Positions 54,403-62,740 of a stretch of 64,000 nucleotides of DNA are shown here, piece by piece. Position numbers and translations under genes: made by a program. The stretch's first letter is position 1; each line of letters starts with the position of its first letter. Source of the stretch: an uncultured Tropicimonas sp. (lineage in GTDB: Bacteria; Pseudomonadota; Alphaproteobacteria; Rhodobacterales; Rhodobacteraceae); contig CANLZY010000020.1 in the NCBI GenBank assembly GCA_947495685.1, positions 49,393 through 113,392 of the forward strand, written 5' to 3'. The notes under the pieces were generated by a model. It saw only the letters and a list, made by a program, of their open reading frames with translations, searched no databases and was not told the DNA's origin.

Positions 54403-56145
54403 ATGGCGGCGTTCCTCGGGGTCGAGCACTCGCTCACAGGCCGGACCTGGGTCGGCCCAAGCCTCGAACTGGAGCGCCGCGCCGAAGCCATGGTACAGGC
54501 GACCCGGCTACCCGGGCCGCTGTGTCAGGTGCTCGTTCGCAGGGGCGTGGAAATCGGGGAGACAGAGGGTTTCCTCGCACCCGCTCTGCGTGACCTTCTA
54601 CCCGACCCGCTGAGCCTGAAGGACATGGGCACTGCTGCCGCCCGCGTCCTTGTTGCAGCCGAACGCGGTGAACGCATCGCCGTGTTTGCCGACTACGATG
54701 TGGACGGCGGCACCTCGGCTGCCCTCCTCATAGACTGGCTGCGAGTACTGGGGCGCGAGGCGACCCTGTATGTTCCCGACCGGATCGACGAGGGCTACGG
54801 TCCCAATGCTCCGGCAATGCAGGCGTTGGCACAGGCACACGACCTGATTGTCTGCGTCGATTGTGGAACCCTGTCCCATGAGGCGCTTGCTGCGGCCACG
54901 GGCGCCGATGTCGTGGTTCTGGACCACCACCTCGGCGGCGAAACGCTCCCCCCGGCACTTGCCGTGGTGAACCCCAACCGACAGGACGAAACCGGCGATC
55001 TGGCCCATCTGTGCGCCGCTGCGGTGGTGTTCCTGATGCTGGTCGAGGCAAACCGTCAGATGCGGGCCAAGGGGAAATCAGGCCCGGACCTGATGGCGAT
55101 GCTGGATCTCGTCGCCCTCGCCACCGTCGCCGACGTTGCCCCCCTGATCGGCGTGAACCGGGCCCTTGTGCGCACCGGTTTGAAGGTGATGGCCCGGCGT
55201 GATCGCATCGGTCTGCGTTGTCTGGCGGATGTGGCGGGCCTAAGCGAGGCCCCGCGTGCCTATCATCTGGGCTACATGCTTGGCCCCCGCATCAATGCCG
55301 GCGGACGGATCGGGCAAGCTGACTTAGGCGCGCGACTGCTGTCCACCAACGACCCGGCCGAAGCCCAGGCCATGGCCGAACGCCTCGACCAATTGAACCG
55401 CGATCGCCGCGAGATCGAATCCCGAGTGACCGAGGAAGCCCTCGCACAGGTCCAAGAGCGTGGCATCGACGGGCCACTTGTCTGGGCCGCCGGAGAAGGC
55501 TGGCACCCCGGAGTCGTCGGCATCGTGGCCTCGCGCCTGAAGGAAGCCACCAACCGTCCGTCCGTCGTGATCGGCTTGGCCGATGGTCAGGGCAAAGGAT
55601 CGGGCCGCTCGATCGCCGGCGTGGACCTGGGCGCCTCGATCCAGCGGATCGCTGGCGAGGGACTGCTGATCAAGGGGGGGGGGCACAAGATGGCTGCGGG
55701 CCTGACGGTCGACGAAGGGCAACTGGAAGCCGCCATGGAGCGCCTTGCGGACCTGCTGAACCGCCAGGGCGCGGGCGCCGGTGGCCCACGTGACTTGAAA
55801 ATCGACAGTCTGCTGATGCCCGGCGGTGCGACGGTGGCCCTGATCGATCAAATAGAGGCCGCTGGCCCGTTTGGCGCCTCAGCCCCTGCCCCAAGATTTG
55901 TTTTCCCGGACGTCAAGATCCTGCACGCCCGCCGTGTCGGAGAAAGCCACCTGAAGGTCAGTTTCGGCGACGGCTTGTCGGCCAGGCTGGACGCAATCAG
56001 CTTTGGCGCCTTCGACGGGCCACTTGGCCCGCGGCTCGAAGCCCACGGTGGTGCCCGGTTCCACCTGGCCGGTCGGCTCGAGATCAACGAATGGAACGGA
56101 AGAAAGGCACCACAACTGCGTCTGGAGGATGCAGCAGAGGCTTGA
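54403..56145 (+). CDS. recJ: Single-stranded-DNA-specific exonuclease RecJ
   Basis: RecJ degrades single-stranded DNA 5'-3' in recombination and mismatch repair. The 580-residue protein has the DHH motifs ADYDVDGGTSA (96-106) and VVLDHHLGG (about 172-180), and the DHHA1 segment SIAGVDLGASIQRIAGEG followed by KGGGHKMAAGLTV. It follows glpX closely. It ends about 100 bases before tRNA-Glu. Confidence 0.95.
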   Translation: MAAFLGVEHSLTGRTWVGPSLELERRAEAMVQATRLPGPLCQVLVRRGVEIGETEGFLAPALRDLLPDPLSLKDMGTAAARVLVAAERGERIAVFADYDVDGGTSAALLIDWLRVLGREATLYVPDRIDEGYGPNAPAMQALAQAHDLIVCVDCGTLSHEALAAATGADVVVLDHHLGGETLPPALAVVNPNRQDETGDLAHLCAAAVVFLMLVEANRQMRAKGKSGPDLMAMLDLVALATVADVAPLIGVNRALVRTGLKVMARRDRIGLRCLADVAGLSEAPRAYHLGYMLGPRINAGGRIGQADLGARLLSTNDPAEAQAMAERLDQLNRDRREIESRVTEEALAQVQERGIDGPLVWAAGEGWHPGVVGIVASRLKEATNRPSVVIGLADGQGKGSGRSIAGVDLGASIQRIAGEGLLIKGGGHKMAAGLTVDEGQLEAAMERLADLLNRQGAGAGGPRDLKIDSLLMPGGATVALIDQIEAAGPFGASAPAPRFVFPDVKILHARRVGESHLKVSFGDGLSARLDAISFGAFDGPLGPRLEAHGGARFHLAGRLEINEWNGRKAPQLRLEDAAEA

Positions 56146-56247
56146 AATGGAAGCCTTCGGCCTCAGGTCAAAAAACTTTGCTGCCGGTTGTTTTTTCCCT
56201 TGCGCCGCCGCCCCGCCTTCCCTAATTAACGCCACACCAACAAGCAC

Positions 56248-56322
56248 GGTCCGTTCGTCTATCGGTTAGGACGTCAGGTTTTCAACCTGAAAAGAGGGGT
56301 TCGACTCCCCTACGGACTGCCA
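56248..56322 (+). tRNA. tRNA-Glu (TTC)
   Basis: A cloverleaf with acceptor GGTCCGT pairing to ACGGACT, anticodon stem CAGGT/ACCTG with loop TTTTCAA (anticodon TTC), T arm GGGGTTCGACTCCCC, and encoded CCA. Its 3' end is repeated almost exactly at 59009-59024, next to an integrase, so it is the integration target of the elements that follow. Confidence 0.95.
56305..56320 (+). repeat. Candidate attachment site in the tRNA-Glu 3' end
   Basis: CTCCCCTACGGACTGC differs by one base from CTCCCCTACGAACTGC at 59009-59024 (or 59010-59025; the last C of GGATC is ambiguous). The two lie about 2.7 kb apart and flank the small cargo element. The similarity continues for some 80 bases into the flanking integrase sequences. 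Confidence 0.7.
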
Positions 56323-56339
56323 ATTCCCCCTAAAAATCG

Positions 56340-56693
56340 TTGTTTCTTCGTAATTTACACCCTCAGGTGTCCCACGCTTGGGATGCCGTGGGACACCTTC
56401 GCCCTTGGCGCGCTTTTTCGTGGCCTCTGCGGCGAGCTTCCGGCGGTCTGGTTTCTCGGTGTAGTCTCGCTTTTCCTGGTCTCGGCGTGGGCCTGGAATG
56501 CACCGATTTTTTAGGCCGGCGCACCAGCCTCAGCCATCATCTCAGCGACGCCCTTGCGGATATCGCGCTGCGAGCGAGTCGACTTCTTGACCGTCTCGCC
56601 CGGCTCATGAATGGTCAACTCGTTCGCAACGATGTCGTGCATCAGGATTGAGAAGAACCTCGATCCGGTGGGCAAACGCACAGGACCCGCCAC
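56340..56693 (-). pseudogene. Remnant of a tyrosine integrase 3' end
   Basis: On the minus strand this reads HDIVANELTIHEPGET, then VKKSTRSQRDIRKGVAEMMAEAG, the same order as in the intact integrase at 59015-60220 (HDILVNELAHHEPGET, VKKATRSQHGIRKGVAEMMAEAG). The roughly 40 residues between the two pieces in the intact protein are missing, apparently by a deletion between two GET codons. Downstream of this the C-terminal part is frameshifted. It abuts tRNA-Glu in the same way as the intact gene abuts its att site. This is an old integration. Confidence 0.75.
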
Positions 56694-56787
56694 TCGTTCA
56701 CCGCGCAGCGAAGAACCGGAGAGAGCCCGGAATTACCGATGCTGCGTGATGCACGAATGTCCGCATGCGCGCCGCAGCTGTTTCCGT

Positions 56788-57648
56788 CTAACGCACGTTC
56801 TTCAACAGCGCTTCCGCCGCCAACCGTCCAAATGCGTTAGCCGCTTTGGGGCTTGCGCCCGAAACGAGACGGCGGTCGATGTGGCATGTGGCGTCGGCCT
56901 TGGAATTGATGATTTCCACACCCAAGGCGTTCAGCTTTTCGCCGAACTTCCACGGCATATGGCCCGGCATGTAGCCGATCATCGGCGTTTGTTTGTCGAC
57001 CGCATCAGGAAAGGCCGCGATCTTGTAGCCGTTGTAGATGAACGATGGGCCATCGCCCGCAGCAAGCAGGGCGGCCGGTCCGTGGCAGATCGCCAGCGTG
57101 AACAGGTCCCGTTTGTGCGCCCAGCGGAGGAGTTTTCCCAGGTCTTCGTTCTCTGGCAGGCCCAACATGGCCCCGTGACCACCCGGCAGATAGACCCCGA
57201 CGTAAGGTGCATCATCAGTCATCGAATTCGCCACGAAATCGGCGAGGCTGTCGGGGTTGGCAAAGGCATCGGCATAGTCACGATACAGCTTCATGACGGC
57301 TTCGTCCTCGCGCGGCATGGCCCAGTCTTCGATAATGGCAGGGGCGCCCGTGGGTGTGACAATGTCGATCTGGAAACCAGCGGCTAGCAGGTGCAACATC
57401 GGCAGGCCCATTTCGACCGGGTGGTTTCCGGTTGAGAATTTCTTGCCATTGGCCATGGTCATGTTGCGCTCTTCGGTGCAGATCATCAGCACGCGCTTGT
57501 CGCCGCCCCTGTAAGGGTTGGCATAGGCTCCGCCATCATAATCCGTCTTGGATGCGGTCGCGAGTTTCAAAGCAAGGGGTGACGGCTGAAAGGCGCCGTC
57601 CTCTGTGGGCGTGGGGGCTGCTTTGAACAGACTTCTTAGAAAGCTCAT
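56788..57648 (-). CDS. hchA: Protein/nucleic acid deglycase Hsp31 (HchA)-like
   Basis: A 286-residue DJ-1/PfpI-family protein of the length and layout of HchA (Hsp31). It has LMICTEERNMTMANGKK, EMGLPMLHLLAAGFQID, GVYLPGGHGAMLGLPEN and the nucleophile motif TLAICHGPAALLAAGDG with Cys. HchA repairs methylglyoxal-glycated proteins. It lies with a nitroreductase on the same strand and an HxlR-type regulator, suggesting a response to reactive electrophiles. The cargo seems less GC-rich than the core genome. Confidence 0.88.
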   Translation of the reverse strand: MSFLRSLFKAAPTPTEDGAFQPSPLALKLATASKTDYDGGAYANPYRGGDKRVLMICTEERNMTMANGKKFSTGNHPVEMGLPMLHLLAAGFQIDIVTPTGAPAIIEDWAMPREDEAVMKLYRDYADAFANPDSLADFVANSMTDDAPYVGVYLPGGHGAMLGLPENEDLGKLLRWAHKRDLFTLAICHGPAALLAAGDGPSFIYNGYKIAAFPDAVDKQTPMIGYMPGHMPWKFGEKLNALGVEIINSKADATCHIDRRLVSGASPKAANAFGRLAAEALLKNVR

Positions 57649-57664
57649 GTGATTCCCTCCGCGC

Positions 57665-58321
57665 TCATTTGATTTCTGTCACGATTGCATTGCGCGACTT
57701 GCGGACCTTCGGCATCGGCAGCAGCCAATCGCTGGCCGCTTCGCGATAACCCAACGGCATCAAAACGACGGAACGAAGACCACGTTCCCTAAGGCCAAGA
57801 ATTTCGTCAACAGCATCGGGGTCAAACCCTTCCATCGGCGTGCTGTCGACCTCTTGTTCTGCGGCTGCAATGAGAGCAATGCCCAATGCGATATAAGCCT
57901 GACGCGCTGCATGGGCATAGTTCACCTCGGCCTCGCGCGGCAAATAGTTGGCTTTCAGATTGTCGTAGTAGCCATGGATCAGAGGCAGGTCGCCTCGGGC
58001 CGCAACATTCAATTGCGTGACTGTATCAATACGGTCTTCGGTGTAATTGTCCCAAGCGGCAAACACCAAGAGGTGCGACCCATCTGTGATCTGTGCCTGA
58101 CCTGACGCCGCTTCGGCGATCTTTGCCCGGATATCGGAGTTTGTGACCACAATCAGCTCAAATGGTTGCGTGCCGCTTGACGTCGGCGCCATGCGAACAG
58201 CTTCGACGATGGCATCGACCTTGTTTTGTGGAACGGGCTTGCCAGCTTCCATTTTCTTGGTGGCGTAGCGCCAGTTCAGGTGGTCGTTCAGTGTTTTTGC
58301 GGTCACGGTTGTTGATCCCAT
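57665..58321 (-). CDS. NAD(P)H-dependent nitroreductase family oxidoreductase
   Basis: A 218-residue flavoprotein of the nitroreductase fold, NfsB-like. The start has LNWRYATKKMEAGKPVPQ, the FMN site RMAPTSSGTQPFELIVV, and later the family VLMPLGYREAASDWL. It probably reduces nitro, quinone or related electrophiles with NAD(P)H. It lies 16 bases upstream of hchA, and is divergent to the HxlR-type gene with an operator region between. Confidence 0.88.
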   Translation of the reverse strand: MGSTTVTAKTLNDHLNWRYATKKMEAGKPVPQNKVDAIVEAVRMAPTSSGTQPFELIVVTNSDIRAKIAEAASGQAQITDGSHLLVFAAWDNYTEDRIDTVTQLNVAARGDLPLIHGYYDNLKANYLPREAEVNYAHAARQAYIALGIALIAAAEQEVDSTPMEGFDPDAVDEILGLRERGLRSVVLMPLGYREAASDWLLPMPKVRKSRNAIVTEIK

Positions 58322-58348
58322 TGTCAGAGCCCGAGATGGACAGTATAC

Positions 58349-58421
58349 ATTTGTGACTGAATAACTAATGAGAACTTAGTTCTGCCGCAAGAAGGCACAT
58401 TTTTGACCCTTAGTCACAAAT
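58349..58421. promoter_or_regulatory. Operator region between nitroreductase and HxlR-type gene
   Basis: ATTTGTGACT (58349-58358) is repeated inverted as AGTCACAAAT (58412-58421). Inside, AACTAA (58363-58368) and TTAGTT (58376-58381) form a second dyad, AACTAA-N7-TTAGTT. The outer arms lie next to the divergent starts. HxlR-type regulators usually bind such sites upstream of a divergent oxidoreductase gene. Confidence 0.6.
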
Positions 58422-58432
58422 TGGGAACTGCC

Positions 58433-58792
58433 ATGCTGGACGACAAACAATGCCCCGATTGCAAGCGTATCAACGAGGTCCTGTCACGAGTGGGCGACCG
58501 TTGGAGCGTTCTGGTGGTCATCTCGCTGGCTCAATACGGAACCATGCGCTTCAACGAAATCAAGCGAAATCTAGGCATTTCGCAGCGTATGCTGAGCCTG
58601 ACGCTGAAGGAGTTGGAGCGGGATGGGCTTGTGAACCGGACCCAATATCCAACGATCCCGCCCAAGGTCGAATATAATCTGACTCAGATGGGGCAGTCGT
58701 TTCGCGAGCCGGTCAGCGCCTTAGGCTATTGGGCGTTGGAACACTTGAGCGAGATTGATGCCGCACGGGAAGCGTATGACAAGGCTGACTGA
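58433..58792 (+). CDS. HxlR family transcriptional regulator
   Basis: A 119-residue winged-helix regulator with CPDCKRINEVLSRVGDRWSV and VVISLAQYGTMRFNEIKRNLG, then ISQRMLSLTLKELERDGLV. The two cysteines near the start (CPDC, about residues 7 and 10) could sense electrophiles as in related redox-active HxlR proteins. The start at 58433 lies 11 bases after an operator arm; a TTG at 58403 would begin inside the region. It is divergent to the nitroreductase-hchA pair. Confidence 0.88.
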   Translation: MLDDKQCPDCKRINEVLSRVGDRWSVLVVISLAQYGTMRFNEIKRNLGISQRMLSLTLKELERDGLVNRTQYPTIPPKVEYNLTQMGQSFREPVSALGYWALEHLSEIDAAREAYDKAD

Positions 58793-59008
58793 AGCCAGAC
58801 AATTTCCCGAGAACCACTGCTTTTTTGATAGGAGACATTGATGCTCCCGCAGCGAATTGCCCCTTTGTCCGCACACCAGACCTCCGATACCTGGCAGACC
58901 AACGGCCGACGACGGGACAAGGACTGAACCGTTCCCGCGGTATTGGCGCTCGTTGCGGATGGTGCGCGTCGTTTGCAGCTGTGGATTTGGTGGGTGGTGC
59001 AATTGGGA
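58793..59008. other. Spacer between HxlR-type gene and att site
   Basis: About 215 bases with no recognised gene. It lies between the cargo and the second attachment site. Confidence 0.35.
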
Positions 59009-59025
59009 TCTCCCCTACGAACTGC
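59009..59025 (+). repeat. Second attachment-site copy next to the intact integrase
   Basis: CTCCCCTACGAACTGC matches the tRNA-Glu 3' end (56305-56320) but for one base, and overlaps the integrase stop region. Its position suggests it was formed when the second element integrated at the tRNA end. Confidence 0.65.
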
Positions 59026-60220
59026 GAGCGCTCCCCAAAATCTTTGCTTCTTCAGGACTTGCACCCTCAAGTGACTTAGGCTCGGGATACTTTGGAACAC
59101 CTTCGCCGCTGGCGCGCTTCTTCGAGGCCCCTGCGGCGAGCTTCCGGCGGTCGGATTTCTCGGTGTAGCGCTCGGTTGTCTTGGTCTCGGCATGTGCCAG
59201 AACGGCGCCGATTTCGTAGACTGACGCACCGGCCTCCGCCATCATTTCTGCCACGCCTTTGCGAATGCCGTGCTGCGAGCGGGTGGCCTTCTTGACGGTC
59301 TCGCCCTTCTCGTTCGTTGCATCGACGCAGAGACCCGCCTGGATGATCCACTGACGCACCCGGTTGCCAAGCGCGGCGCTTGACGCAAAGGGTTTTCCGT
59401 TGGACGTCCGCAGGAAAGTTTCGCCCGGCTCGTGATGGGCCAACTCGTTCACCAGGATGTCGTGCAACGGGATCGAGACGAACTTCGATCCCTTCTTGTT
59501 CGGTTGCCATTCGATATGTCGAACACCGCCGATCATCTTTTCATTGCCCGGACCGAGCACCCTGGAATCCCCGATCCGGTTGGCGAGCGCGTGGGACAGG
59601 CAGAACCAGAGCCGGGCCATGGTGCCGGGACCATGCTGGTTCAGGAATTTCGCGATGTCGTCAGCGCTCCACGCCACGGCACCGCCACCTTCCTGGTGAT
59701 TTGCCGAAACGCCGAACACCGGGCTGTTCTTTGGAAAGCCCCGCTTGGCGCCCCACTTGTAGGCCGCCCGCAAAGCCTTGAGGCAGGTTTGTGCCGCGCC
59801 GGTGCGGGTGCCGAAACTATCGACGATGCGGGTGAATGCCTCCTCCGGCAGATCCGCGGTCACGGAGCCCATGCGCTTGCCTTTCGGCGTCCTGCAATTG
59901 CAAGCCTGGTTCAACCCGGTCTTGCGGCTGGTGAGTGTCGCGGGCGAGAGCTTTCCACCTTCAACCTGGATCTCCATCCAGTCGATGTAGCTCTTGCGAA
60001 GCGCGTCCAGCGTTCCCTTGGCGACCTTCTTCTTCGGCCCGACTTTCAGCTTCCGACCCTCACGGGCTGCATCGTAATGGTCGTCAAAATCTGCGTGCGC
60101 CGGTGTCACGGAAAGCGTGATCCGCCGGGTCTTTTGTCCCTCCACGCGCGCACGCCACCTCACCTCGCCCGCCGGCGTGCGTTCCTTGCACAGACCTGGA
60201 TATGGCTTGGTGAGGTTCAT
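59015..60220 (-). CDS. Tyrosine-type site-specific integrase
   Basis: A 401-residue integrase. An N-terminal SAM-like DNA-binding half (KSYIDWMEIQVEGGKLSPAT) precedes the catalytic half with LWFCLSHALANRIGDSR for the first Arg region, then HGIRKGVAEMMAEAG (His-x-x-Arg) and LAHAETKTTERYT with the nucleophile Tyr. It lies beside a copy of the tRNA-Glu 3' end, as is usual for tRNA-targeting elements. A small ORF ends just upstream. The start follows a weak AATTTC, so translation may be coupled. Confidence 0.9.
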   Translation of the reverse strand: MNLTKPYPGLCKERTPAGEVRWRARVEGQKTRRITLSVTPAHADFDDHYDAAREGRKLKVGPKKKVAKGTLDALRKSYIDWMEIQVEGGKLSPATLTSRKTGLNQACNCRTPKGKRMGSVTADLPEEAFTRIVDSFGTRTGAAQTCLKALRAAYKWGAKRGFPKNSPVFGVSANHQEGGGAVAWSADDIAKFLNQHGPGTMARLWFCLSHALANRIGDSRVLGPGNEKMIGGVRHIEWQPNKKGSKFVSIPLHDILVNELAHHEPGETFLRTSNGKPFASSAALGNRVRQWIIQAGLCVDATNEKGETVKKATRSQHGIRKGVAEMMAEAGASVYEIGAVLAHAETKTTERYTEKSDRRKLAAGASKKRASGEGVPKYPEPKSLEGASPEEAKILGSARSS

Positions 60221-60224
60221 GAAA

Positions 60225-60425
60225 TTACTCGTATGCGGGAGGGTCTGCCGCGCCGGTCAACTCATCCGGCAGGTCGAAACCTGCGGAGACCGACGAAGGG
60301 TTGAAGAATTGAACGACGAAACCGCCGTCGTGATCGATCCTGATCGACTGTGGAACGATGCCGCTGTCCACGATCGCGGACAGGGCATTCGAAATGGCGG
60401 CTTGTGATGGACTTGCAGCGGGCAT
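60225..60425 (-). CDS. Small hypothetical protein upstream of the integrase
   Basis: A 66-residue protein with GAGGAGGTCGGGA upstream, a strong ribosome binding site. The first half is helical (SQAAISNALSAIVDSGIVPQ) and the second has RIDHDGGFVVQFFN. It ends five bases before the integrase start. Small proteins in this place are often excisionases or coupling peptides; there is no direct evidence here. Confidence 0.6.
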   Translation of the reverse strand: MPAASPSQAAISNALSAIVDSGIVPQSIRIDHDGGFVVQFFNPSSVSAGFDLPDELTGAADPPAYE

Positions 60426-60661
60426 TCCCGACCTCCTCTTGGTGTGGTCAGGAGATGGAGTTGTTTGCCGGGAAATGGTGAGATTTTGTTTTGTTTGGTT
60501 TCAGAGGCTTGCGCGTCCGGCTGACTCTTTTTTCGAAGCTCAACCTTCCGTCTCCGTGAATGTCGCATCAGCGGAGAGGCGACCGAGGCAGGTCACCTTG
60601 GGTCGGGCTTCGGAAGCGCGCAACACTCTTCGAGGACTGCACGCGCCTCCCTGAGTGCCGC

Positions 60662-61105
60662 TCAGTCCCGTCCAATCCCCCGGTGCCAGCCGACATCCTT
60701 TTCTGCGCCCAGGAGGTCGGAGACTCGATACGAAGTTTCGAGCGCATCTCGCAGTTCGCGTCTGATCTGATCGATCCTGTCTTCGGTTTCATCGTCCGGA
60801 GCATGTGTCCGCGCCAGCAAATCCAGAATGTCTTCCGCGCGGACTCTGAAATTGTCGTTCAGAATGCGCCGCATATCGACTTGCTTTTCGAAGAGATCGA
60901 CGTGTGATTGCAGCGGTTTGAACAGTTGATGGGGCAACGCGCGGATGGAGCTCACAGCCTTCCGTGCCAGCGCGATGGCATCCGCGGACATGTCTTCAAG
61001 GCGTTCGAAGTCCGAGCCCGGAAGCGGCTGTTGGAAGACGACAGCTTTGTAAGTGTTGCTCCCCGGAACCAGAGTCGGGAGGGAGGCAATTGTCTTCGTG
61101 TGCAT
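60662..61105 (-). CDS. Hypothetical protein of the element
   Basis: A 147-residue, mostly helical protein with no family that I recognise. Visible are SDFERLEDMSADAIALARKAV and a long charged helix region (DDETEDRIDQIRRELRDALE). AAGGA lies seven bases before the start at 61105. It belongs to the integrated element by position. Confidence 0.6.
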   Translation of the reverse strand: MHTKTIASLPTLVPGSNTYKAVVFQQPLPGSDFERLEDMSADAIALARKAVSSIRALPHQLFKPLQSHVDLFEKQVDMRRILNDNFRVRAEDILDLLARTHAPDDETEDRIDQIRRELRDALETSYRVSDLLGAEKDVGWHRGIGRD

Positions 61106-61382
61106 TTGGGAATCCTTGCTTGAAAGGGCCGTCGCTGTTCCGCGAGCAGCCGATTTGAAGATGAAGTCGGAGAGGATGACCGGGCGAAACGCGCTTTGGG
61201 TTGCAGGGTGTTCCAGCCAGCAAACAAAAGGAGCCGGCGGTTTCGCCCGGTCGTTTGGCGACACCCCGGACCGACCCGGGGTGCTGCCAGGATCAACCGC
61301 GAAGCCTTGCGGCTTGGCGGTTTGATTGTGTCAGCACCGGTTGCTTCAGAAACCGGGAATGCTGTCGGAGACAATCTCGCGT

Positions 61383-62003
61383 TTAGTTCGGGTTCGCCCA
61401 GAGAGTGGTCGGTTCGGAATGACCCGCGCCCTGCGGCACGAAACTCGTGGTTTTATCAGGCCGATGGCGCCGCTGCCCGAGTTGTGGCGCTGAGATCGCT
61501 CGGCGCCGCTTGTTTCGAATTTCGACAACCGGTTGGCTCAACGTCACACCGCGTTCAATGCGATCTGATCGAATGTCGGCTTCCGCTTGAATGCGTGCCC
61601 GAACTGAGTTGAGGCGATCGAAAGCTCCGCCCGTCAGACGCCCAACAATCGGCGAATTGGTTCCGCTTGAACATACAAAGCCCGAGTTCTCCAGCGAGAC
61701 CAGGATCCGCCGGGCGCCGACAAATCGCGTCGGTTTTTTTAGACCAGCAGCGACGACGTCCGGCATGTGGCCCAAACGGATTTCGTAGCCTCGGTTCGAG
61801 TTGGTGTTGGCGCTTGTTCCATATGCGAGCCACGCAAATTTCTCGCCAAGCAGCTCTTCTGTGTCGAGGACAAGGCAGGGCCGAACCTTCGGTTTGTCCT
61901 GGTCCGACGGCAAACTGACGGGGAAACGAAATCTTACAATGTCGCCGTAGGAAAGGTGGCCTTTCCACTCCGAAACTCGTGCGTCAAGTGTCTTATCTAG
62001 CAT
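61383..62003 (-). CDS. MazF/PemK-like protein with C-terminal extension
   Basis: A 206-residue protein. The first 90 residues look like a MazF/PemK fold: SYGDIVRFRFPVSLP (a GDIVxFxFP-type start), KPKVRPCLVLDTEELLGEKF and RGYEIRLGHMP. About 100 further residues, basic at the end (RNKRRRAISA), are unlike ordinary MazF toxins. No antitoxin-like gene is adjacent. AGGAAA precedes the start at 62003; the frame to 62039 lacks a site. It may be a toxin or a MazF-like protein with another job. Confidence 0.55.
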   Translation of the reverse strand: MLDKTLDARVSEWKGHLSYGDIVRFRFPVSLPSDQDKPKVRPCLVLDTEELLGEKFAWLAYGTSANTNSNRGYEIRLGHMPDVVAAGLKKPTRFVGARRILVSLENSGFVCSSGTNSPIVGRLTGGAFDRLNSVRARIQAEADIRSDRIERGVTLSQPVVEIRNKRRRAISAPQLGQRRHRPDKTTSFVPQGAGHSEPTTLWANPN

Positions 62004-62740
62004 GTCTTTTTCCTGTGATTGCTTCTTCGACACACCCATCGACGGGAGGCTTTTGACGTCTCTGTTTTTGGGGGCGTGTCACAAAATGCACGCTCACAAA
62101 ACAAAGACGGCGGAAGCCGCGTCCTGTTTCAGAAAATCCCGGTTTTCCGCGCGACGCTACGAGGAGAGAGGCGAAGCCCCCTCCCTTTGACATCGCTTAT
62201 CGATCGATCGGCTACCGCTGGTTCGGAGCCGGCAGGCCGCCTGACGCTCCGCCGTCGGGAAAGTGGTGTCGGAGAAACCGGGGCGGCACCCGGTGTCTCT
62301 GACCGCAAGGGGATCTCGGGGGCGACGCGCAGTGCCCCCGAGCCCGCCGGGAGGGCGCCAGGACGGGGTCCGAGGGGGAGAGTGCGGCGAGCTGTTTCCC
62401 CCTGGTCGCGCTGAAAGCGGCCGGAGATGTGCAGAGACAGGCGGCGAGCGGTCTTTGCCCTGGGGTGTCCAGAGGGGGGGGAACCCTTTGGTCCGGCAGA
62501 CGGCGCCGAGAGGGTTTGGGAGAGCGGCGCGTCTCCCACGCGTCGCGCAAGCGGCGCCGGGTCCAGGGGCCTGCCCCTGGCGAACGCGTAGCTCGAACGC
62601 AGGGCCCTCGGCCCGGAGTGCGAGCTACTTAGTGAGTAAACACCTCCTCACCCCTGCTCGCGAAGTTTTTTGCTCCCGGAATTTTTCCGTTCGGCCAACT
62701 CGACCGATGTCCTTCGAAATTGGTTTGAAGGAACTGTCCC
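62004..62740. other. Non-coding leader region of the relaxase, with oriT-like hairpin
   Basis: About 740 bases. Open frames cross it because of the high GC content, but none has a family or a ribosome binding site. The part from 62200 to 62580 is very GC-rich with G runs. The strongest structure is the nested hairpin at 62588-62628, close to the relaxase. Confidence 0.45.
62588..62645 (+). other. Candidate origin of transfer (oriT)
   Basis: GTAGCTCGAAC (62588-62598) pairs with GTGCGAGCTAC (62618-62628) with one mismatch. Inside, GGGCC-CTC-GGCCC (62602-62614) forms a second stem, so the whole makes a 41-base nested hairpin. It is followed by TTAGTGAGTAAAC, which resembles the TAGTGTGTTATAC nick region of the pMV158/MobV oriT. 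It lies about 110 bases upstream of a MobV-type relaxase, the usual place. Confidence 0.5.
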
